Below, piece by piece: positions 25,345 through 30,034 of a stretch of 30,034 nucleotides of DNA. Made by a program: the position numbers and the translations under genes. This DNA is from Candidatus Sordicultor fermentans (lineage in GTDB: Bacteria > Atribacterota > Atribacteria > Atribacterales > Caldatribacteriaceae), in assembly GCA_002385475.1 (NCBI GenBank), contig DGDO01000123.1, positions 26,727-56,760 on the forward strand, written 5' to 3'. Positions within the stretch are counted from its first letter, which is position 1. The number at the start of each line of letters is the position of its first letter. The notes under the pieces are model-generated. The model made no database searches. It saw only the letters and a program-made list of their open reading frames with translations, and was not told the DNA's origin.

Positions 25345-25755
25345 ACTTTTGATGTGTCCATCTATATCGTATACCTTAGTTTCTTTGCCATTCCTCCGGT
25401 TTATGAGGCGGAAGTGCTCAGCAAGAGGCTTATCGCCTTCAGATAGTAAATCCCTATTTTTTGAGCCAAGTTATTGAGAAACTTCAACTGGATCCTCAAA
25501 GACATGACCCTTTTCCCTTCAGAAAGCGCTAAATAGAGAGGTAGTTAAAAATACTAATTTTTTGAAGATAATAGCAAAAGATAACAATTCTCGAAAAGCG
25601 GCAGATATTGCCAATACCATTCTTCTGAGTTTATTTATTTTGTCATCTGTAGCGCCCAGGAAGAGATGATAAATGAGCTTTTCTCTTTAGAAGAGAGGAT
25701 AAAACAATGGCAGAGTAAAGTTTCTAAAGTGGGAGAAAAAGAGGAGGTTTCCTGA
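25345..25755 (+). pseudogene. Remnant of a Wzz-like polysaccharide chain-length protein
   Basis: Separate frames on the plus strand give, in order, FFAIPPVYEAEVL (25385-25419), FLSQVIEKLQLDP, VVKNTNFLKIIAKDNNSRKA then ADIANTILL (25541-25629), and after a further shift AQEEMINELFSLEERIKQWQ to TGA 25753-25755. This is the order of a Wzz/YveK periplasmic domain: PPxYEAEAxL, VxxTxLIxIxxxDxxPxxAAxIANxI, then a coiled coil. At least three frame changes or stops are needed. Such proteins set the length of surface polysaccharide chains. Confidence 0.6.
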
Positions 25756-25914
25756 ATGAAGTTAACCCGGAAAATTCTTCATAATCATCGTAAGAGTCGC
25801 ACGTACATGCGTTGGCTGACAATCTCTAAGTTGCCTTTGCAAGCTCGTCTTTTTGCATGTGTGGCAACCCTGGATTGCCAGCTCTATGTAGCTTCCTTTT
25901 CAGAGTTTATTTAA
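25756..25914 (+). CDS. Small ORF coupled to the Wzz-like remnant
   Basis: A 52-residue frame begins with ATG directly after the TGA of the remnant, with GAGGAGG eight bases upstream inside it. That placement is what a translationally coupled operon gene would have. The basic, Trp- and Cys-containing product (MKLTRKILHNHRKSRTYMRW at the start) matches nothing I know. It may be the front end of another lost gene. Confidence 0.3.
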   Translation: MKLTRKILHNHRKSRTYMRWLTISKLPLQARLFACVATLDCQLYVASFSEFI

Positions 25915-25954
25915 CCTGAAAATAAAGCCAATCTGAAAATAAAGGTTATCCCTT

Positions 25955-25991
25955 ACTGAGGGGGATGGTTTCCCCCTCAGTAGTCAGTAGT
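25955..25991. repeat. Fourth G-stretch hairpin
   Basis: ACTGAGGGGGA (25955-25965) pairs perfectly with TCCCCCTCAGT (25971-25981), and AGTCAGTAGTTTTTG follows. It is the best-formed member of the family seen at 14215-14358. It lies 19 bases beyond the stop of the TolC-like gene and could end that operon. Confidence 0.6.
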
Positions 25992-25999
25992 TTTTGCTT

Positions 26000-27121
26000 T
26001 TAACCTTCTTGATTTTGTGTCTCAGGTTGTTCTGTGCTCTCCTTTTGCCAGGTTTTAGGTCTTTCTTCTAAGCTCATTCCTAAAGAGGTAAAGAAGGTAG
26101 CTTGAGCCACCCGATAATCGAATACGGCCTGGAGGTAAGCAGTTTCGGCTTCATAAGTGGCGTATTGCTTGTCTAAAAGGTCCACGGTAGTTATTAAGCC
26201 AGCATCAAATTGAGCCTGGGCGATGCGCAGTTTTTCCTGGGCAATTTTAGAGTTTTGATCCTGTAGGGGAACTAACTCTTCTGCGTCTTTCAGGGTGGAG
26301 TAGTTTTGACGTACTTCTAAAATTACCGAATTCTGGGTGTTTTCCAGATTTATTTGTGCTTGAGAAAGCTGGACTTTTGATTTCTGGAGAGTAAGAGGCG
26401 GAGTGTAGGGATTGCTATTTACTTCTACCTCTTTTTCTTTTAAGCTGACGTTGTCCTGGGCTTGTTCTATTTCTAACCGATGAGCAAGGGCATATTTCAG
26501 GCTTTCTTCCAGGTTCACCTCTAAGGGTTGAAAATCCAATTTGTCGGAAAGTTGGTAATTTTGATTTTCTCGGTTTCCTATTAGCTGATTAAACTGAAAC
26601 TGAGCTAAAGCAAGAGCTCTTCGGGATTTCTGAATTTCATTTTCAGCTCGATTTAGCTCCAGCTCAGCTGATAGCAAATCAATTTCTGCTACCATTCCCA
26701 GAGAATACTTGGTCTGGATATTCTGGTATTGGCTTTCTGCTCTCTTTAGATTGTTTTGAGCTAAATCTAAACTTTGCTGAGCTTTAAGAACATTATAGTA
26801 TCCTTGCTCCACAGATAGAGCGTGTTGAGTCAGGGTCATTTCATAATTTCTCTGGGCTATTTTCCAGGTGTTTTGAAGAGATAGCTCCTGGATAATAGAA
26901 GGAGAAAGTAGAAGGGTAGCTTTCCCTTCTTCAAAAGTGACTCGTGCCTCCTCCAATTTCTCTTTGGCTAACCGGGCTTCGTTGCTCTTTTCTAATCCTA
27001 ACTTTACTGCTTCCTGTAGAGAAAGAGCAACAATCTCTTGTGTTTCTCCCCCCGGGACAAGCAAAAAACCTATTAGGCAAATTACCAGTGCCACAGTAAA
27101 AGTCTTTTCTCTCGCTTTCAA
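26000..27121 (-). CDS. Short TolC-family protein, apparently lacking barrel strands
   Basis: A 373-residue outer-membrane-factor-like protein with a signal peptide (FTVALVICLIGFLLVPGG). Both halves have the TolC helical hairpins (LSLQEAVKLGLEKSNEARLA.., YSLGMVAEIDLLSAELELNR.., AGLITTVDLLDKQYATYEAE). The segments that should form the transmembrane beta hairpins, between the helices of each half, are shrunk to short links (around LLLSPSIIQELSLQ and NSNPYTPPLTLQK). Family members are usually 420-480 residues. It may be a periplasmic tube partner, not a full outer-membrane channel. TTG start after GGGGTGGG. Last gene of the efflux operon. Confidence 0.8.
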   Translation of the reverse strand: MKAREKTFTVALVICLIGFLLVPGGETQEIVALSLQEAVKLGLEKSNEARLAKEKLEEARVTFEEGKATLLLSPSIIQELSLQNTWKIAQRNYEMTLTQHALSVEQGYYNVLKAQQSLDLAQNNLKRAESQYQNIQTKYSLGMVAEIDLLSAELELNRAENEIQKSRRALALAQFQFNQLIGNRENQNYQLSDKLDFQPLEVNLEESLKYALAHRLEIEQAQDNVSLKEKEVEVNSNPYTPPLTLQKSKVQLSQAQINLENTQNSVILEVRQNYSTLKDAEELVPLQDQNSKIAQEKLRIAQAQFDAGLITTVDLLDKQYATYEAETAYLQAVFDYRVAQATFFTSLGMSLEERPKTWQKESTEQPETQNQEG

Positions 27122-27167
27122 ATTCCCACCCCCTAAATGATAATATGATTAAACCAGTTATTTTTAA

Positions 27168-28574
27168 TTAAGATAGAAAAGAAGGAATTACTATTTGGTT
27201 TTCCTCTATCTGGATTGGTTCCTCCAGGGTTTTCAAGAGGTTTAAGATAGCTTGCCAGAAATTATTTTCTGCTTTCTGGTAGTTGGCTTCTGCTTGCTGG
27301 TATTGAAGCTCGCTTTGCAGAAGTTCACGGTCGGTGATGAACCCTATCTTTAGCTGTTCTTCCATAACCCTGTAGGTGTCCTGGGCGCTTTTCTGAACCA
27401 ACGAGGTTAGTTCTCGATTACTCTGGGCTTGAAGAAGCTGGTTCACAGCTTCTTCAACTCTGAGGCTAAGAGTTTGAGGAAGCGCCTCCACTTCCCTTTC
27501 TATCTGGTCGATTTCTATTTCTGTTGCTTTCAGTTGATTGCTGGTAACTTTCCCGTCCCAGATTTTCCAGCTAATTTCCAGACCCACTCCCCAGCCTTCA
27601 GAAGAGGAAAAATAACTACCGCTACTCAGGTATGAGGAGCTTCCTCCCTGAATCTCGTAAGAGAAAATTCCCTCTCGGTCAAGGGAAAGCCGGGTTAGAA
27701 AGTCTTCCCCTTTGTATTCTCCTGCTAGAGATATTTGAGGTTGGGTAGCTTTTTTGGTTTCTTTCCTTTGTATTTCTTTTCTCTCTTTTTCTCTCTGCAG
27801 AGCTTCTTTTTCTGAGCTCCTTTCCTGAAGCAGGAGGGATAATGAGGAGTAATCCAATCTCCCGAGGGAAGCAGGGGAGGAAAGAGGGGCTAAGGAAAAG
27901 AAAGTATCGAGGGGGACACCCATTAGTTGATTTAAATTTTCACGGGCTAATTTGAGTTCTCGCTCTTTTTCTTGTAGCAAAAATTTTGAGTTTTCCAGAT
28001 TTTCCTGGGCTTTAAGCAAATCGATAGAAGAAGCATTTCCTTCTTCCCATTTCTTTTTTTGGTCTTCAAAGAGAATTTGATACAATTCCAGGGTTTTTTG
28101 AGCTATGTTATAATCTTTTTCCCCGTTTAGAATGTTTAAATAATAAGTAACAGCTTGAACTTTAGCCGCTTCTTCTTCAAGGAGAAGTTGGCTTTCGGCT
28201 TCCTGTAAAAGAATCTGAGCGGTTTTTTCAGTGGGGGATTTATCAAAAAGATAAACGGCATCTTTAATATTTATCCCCCAGGTCATATCGCTCGTATCTT
28301 CCCCGTTTATGATAGGCCAGTTACCCGATAAGGTAACCTCCGGGGATAAACCCTGAGAAGCAGAAGAAGACAGGTTTAGCTTAGCAGTTTCTACTGCATC
28401 TCGAGCATTTAACACCTCTGGAGAATTAGCTAAAACCTTTTCTACCACATAAGAGAGGTTTATGGTTTCTATTTCCCCGGCCTGGGATAGTCCTCCAGAA
28501 AAACAGCTAAAGAGCCAGAGAAAAACTACCAGATTTGCTCCCCGAGGAAAAAGAGAAGTTTTAGATTTTTTCAT
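27168..28574 (-). CDS. TolC-family outer-membrane factor
   Basis: A 468-residue outer-membrane efflux protein with a signal peptide (NLVVFLWLFSCFSGGLSQAG). Two OEP repeats are visible, each with long heptad-rich helices. The beta-strand regions are present: VTLSGNWPIINGEDTSDMTW in the first half and a Ser/Gly/Tyr-rich strand pair ending GWGVGLEISWKIWDG in the second. It would be the outer-membrane exit of the MacB-type exporter, and it indicates a diderm envelope. It lies 31 bases after the permease gene, with an AGGGGAG site upstream. Confidence 0.9.
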   Translation of the reverse strand: MKKSKTSLFPRGANLVVFLWLFSCFSGGLSQAGEIETINLSYVVEKVLANSPEVLNARDAVETAKLNLSSSASQGLSPEVTLSGNWPIINGEDTSDMTWGINIKDAVYLFDKSPTEKTAQILLQEAESQLLLEEEAAKVQAVTYYLNILNGEKDYNIAQKTLELYQILFEDQKKKWEEGNASSIDLLKAQENLENSKFLLQEKERELKLARENLNQLMGVPLDTFFSLAPLSSPASLGRLDYSSLSLLLQERSSEKEALQREKERKEIQRKETKKATQPQISLAGEYKGEDFLTRLSLDREGIFSYEIQGGSSSYLSSGSYFSSSEGWGVGLEISWKIWDGKVTSNQLKATEIEIDQIEREVEALPQTLSLRVEEAVNQLLQAQSNRELTSLVQKSAQDTYRVMEEQLKIGFITDRELLQSELQYQQAEANYQKAENNFWQAILNLLKTLEEPIQIEENQIVIPSFLS

Positions 28575-28605
28575 AATTCCATCAGCTCCCCTTCAGTATG
28601 GTAAA

Positions 28606-29814
28606 TCATTCGTAGCGAAGGGCGGTAATAGGGTCTAGTTGGCTTGCCCGACGGGCGGGGTAAATTCCAAAGAAAAGACCTATTCCCACCGAAATAGAAA
28701 AGGCGATAATTATCGCTTCCACAGATATAATAGCGGGGTAAGAAGTAAACTTAGAAATCACCTGGGAACCCACAATTCCCATAACTATTCCTATTAGCCC
28801 TCCTATGGCGCTCAAAAGAGCAGATTCAATTACAAATTGAGCTAAGATATCAAAAGGTCGGGCTCCTATGGCTTTCCGCAACCCAATCTCCCGGGTGCGC
28901 TCGGTAACCGACACCAGCATGATATTCATAATTCCGATACCTCCCACGAGAAGAGAGATCCCGGTGATAGCGGTTAAAAATAAAGTCATGGTTCCAGTAA
29001 CCTGATTTATAGTGTCTAAAATATCTTGCTGATTGATGATAGAGAATTTTTCCGGGTCTTTCAGCCGATTGGTGAAAAAAGTTTCTAAGAACTGAGCTAC
29101 GAAATCCAGGTCTTCTTCTGTTTCTGTCTGGATGGTCATACTCTGAATATATTTACTGCCAGTTAACCTTTTTTGCATAGTGGTTATGGGAATAAAAACT
29201 TGTTCTCCTAAGTCCTGGATACCAGTGCTTTTTTCCTCCATCACTCCGACAACTGTAGCTGTTATTCTTCCCACCCGGATTTTTTTCCCCAGAGCTTCTT
29301 CTGGAGAGGAAAATAGGTCTTGAGCTACTGTTCTTCCTAACACTGCTACTCTTTCTGCGTTGTCTAATTCCTTCTGGTTGAAAAAGCGTCCCATATCTAC
29401 TTTAAAATTGCGAACTTCGGGATATTGAGGAGTAGTACCTACCACTCTCCCTCTCATACTTTCTCTACCGTGAGTTACAGTGAGTGAGGTGGTATTTTCC
29501 GCTATTACATTTTTGATTCCTGGAAAGCCAAAGTCCTGAAGCTGTAAATAGTGCTCCCATTCAAGCATATTTCCTCCTCGAGAAGCGACTGGCATTCCTG
29601 GTATACCTCGGCTTCTCCCGGGAATGACGGTAATTTGGTTGGAACCTAAACTTCCAATCTGACCTACTATTTCTTCGGTTGTTCCTTCTCCTAAACTGGT
29701 CATAGCTACTACAGCGGCTACTCCGATGATGATTCCTAACATAGTAAGGAAAGAACGAAGCTTATTGGATAGGATACTGGCAATGGCACTTTGCAAAGTC
29801 TCAGACAGATTCAA
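28606..29814 (-). CDS. MacB-type ABC exporter permease
   Basis: A 402-residue protein with an N-terminal helix (LRSFLTMLGIIIGVAAVVAM), a MacB_PCD periplasmic domain and three C-terminal FtsX helices. Markers are GSNQITVIPG, ITGISLLVGGIGIMNIMLVS, VTERTREIGLRKAIGA and the terminal YPARRASQLDPITALRYE. It drives the mechanotransmission export cycle, taking substrate from the periplasm to TolC. The TTG start lies inside the end of the ATPase frame, a 14-base overlap, so the pair is translationally coupled. Confidence 0.93.
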   Translation of the reverse strand: MNLSETLQSAIASILSNKLRSFLTMLGIIIGVAAVVAMTSLGEGTTEEIVGQIGSLGSNQITVIPGRSRGIPGMPVASRGGNMLEWEHYLQLQDFGFPGIKNVIAENTTSLTVTHGRESMRGRVVGTTPQYPEVRNFKVDMGRFFNQKELDNAERVAVLGRTVAQDLFSSPEEALGKKIRVGRITATVVGVMEEKSTGIQDLGEQVFIPITTMQKRLTGSKYIQSMTIQTETEEDLDFVAQFLETFFTNRLKDPEKFSIINQQDILDTINQVTGTMTLFLTAITGISLLVGGIGIMNIMLVSVTERTREIGLRKAIGARPFDILAQFVIESALLSAIGGLIGIVMGIVGSQVISKFTSYPAIISVEAIIIAFSISVGIGLFFGIYPARRASQLDPITALRYE

Positions 29815-30034
29815 CTACTTCTTCCTCCACCAATTCTTTTAGAACCTCTAAGGCCTCCACAGGTTGCTCTATAGTTTCATTATCTACTAATTGCCCGTCT
29901 CTAAAATGGAGAATCCGGTGGGTGTGAGAGGCGATATCCCGTTCATGAGTAACTAAAACTATGGTTTTGCCTTCTTGGTTGAGTTCCTGGAGAATATGCA
30001 TTATCTCTTCACTCGAGCGAGTGTCCAGGTTTCC
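29801..30034 (-). CDS. MacB-type ABC exporter ATPase, C-terminal part
   Basis: The gene is cut by the right edge. The frame enters as GNLDTRSSEEIMHILQELN, the D-loop just after Walker B, and continues to the H-loop VLVTHERDIA and the tail HFRDGQLVDN typical of LolD/MacB ATPases. Walker A and the signature lie beyond the window. It ends TGA at 29801 and overlaps the permease start. A membrane-fusion protein (MacA type) would be expected further upstream. Confidence 0.9.
   Translation of the reverse strand, partial: GNLDTRSSEEIMHILQELNQEGKTIVLVTHERDIASHTHRILHFRDGQLVDNETIEQPVEALEVLKELVEEEVVESV

Overview
This window reads as a piece of chromosome from an anaerobic, diderm (outer-membrane-bearing) bacterium of moderate GC. 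The diderm call rests on two TolC-like outer-membrane factors beside a MacB-type exporter. An archaeal-type CobT-like protein (TIGR00303 family), a NusG-II protein, a DUF1284 cysteine-rich protein, a DUF169 protein and a long-form SpeD together suggest a deep-branching anaerobe of the Atribacterota kind. That placement is inference only. I saw no phage, CRISPR, rRNA or tRNA genes.

Layout from left to right. 1-440: palindromic tandem repeats. 441-3060 (-): a PAS/GGDEF/HD-GYP cyclic-di-GMP enzyme whose N-terminal PAS part has decayed. 3280-6136 (+): malQ-mutM. 6137-6394: more palindromic repeats. 6395-7930 (-): DUF1284 gene preceded by ruins of bioY and birA, a dead biotin-uptake locus. 8104-8968 (+): a perfect consensus promoter, a long structured leader with two intrinsic terminators, then speD. 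9027-9380 (-): DksA/TraR-type zinc-finger protein. 9571-10519 (+): a DUF169 gene broken by a frameshift. 11010-12233 (+): ROK-family regulator. 12235-13588 (-): NusG-II protein and CobT-like protein. 14368-19462 (-): a complete CUT2 (ribose-type) sugar ABC importer with its promoter. 19927-21831 (-): methyl-accepting chemotaxis protein. 22208-23635 (+): membrane-anchored PIG-L deacetylase. 23644-25279 (-): NodS-like methyltransferase and AlkA-type DNA glycosylase. 25340-25914 (+): remains of a Wzz-like chain-length protein and a small orphan ORF. 26000-30034 (-): MacB-type ATPase (cut by the window edge), its permease, and two TolC-family proteins.

How the genes work together. The sugar importer is complete (binding protein, double ATPase, two permeases); the ROK regulator is a plausible but unproven controller. 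The right edge is a tripartite efflux system whose membrane-fusion partner is not in view. malQ and mutM are translationally coupled.

The most striking trait is hidden gene decay. Reading the long gaps in all frames recovers birA, bioY, a PAS domain, a Wzz-like gene and a frameshifted DUF169 gene, most with several stops or frame changes. The best candidate for an undescribed regulatory system is the 8104-8518 leader upstream of speD.
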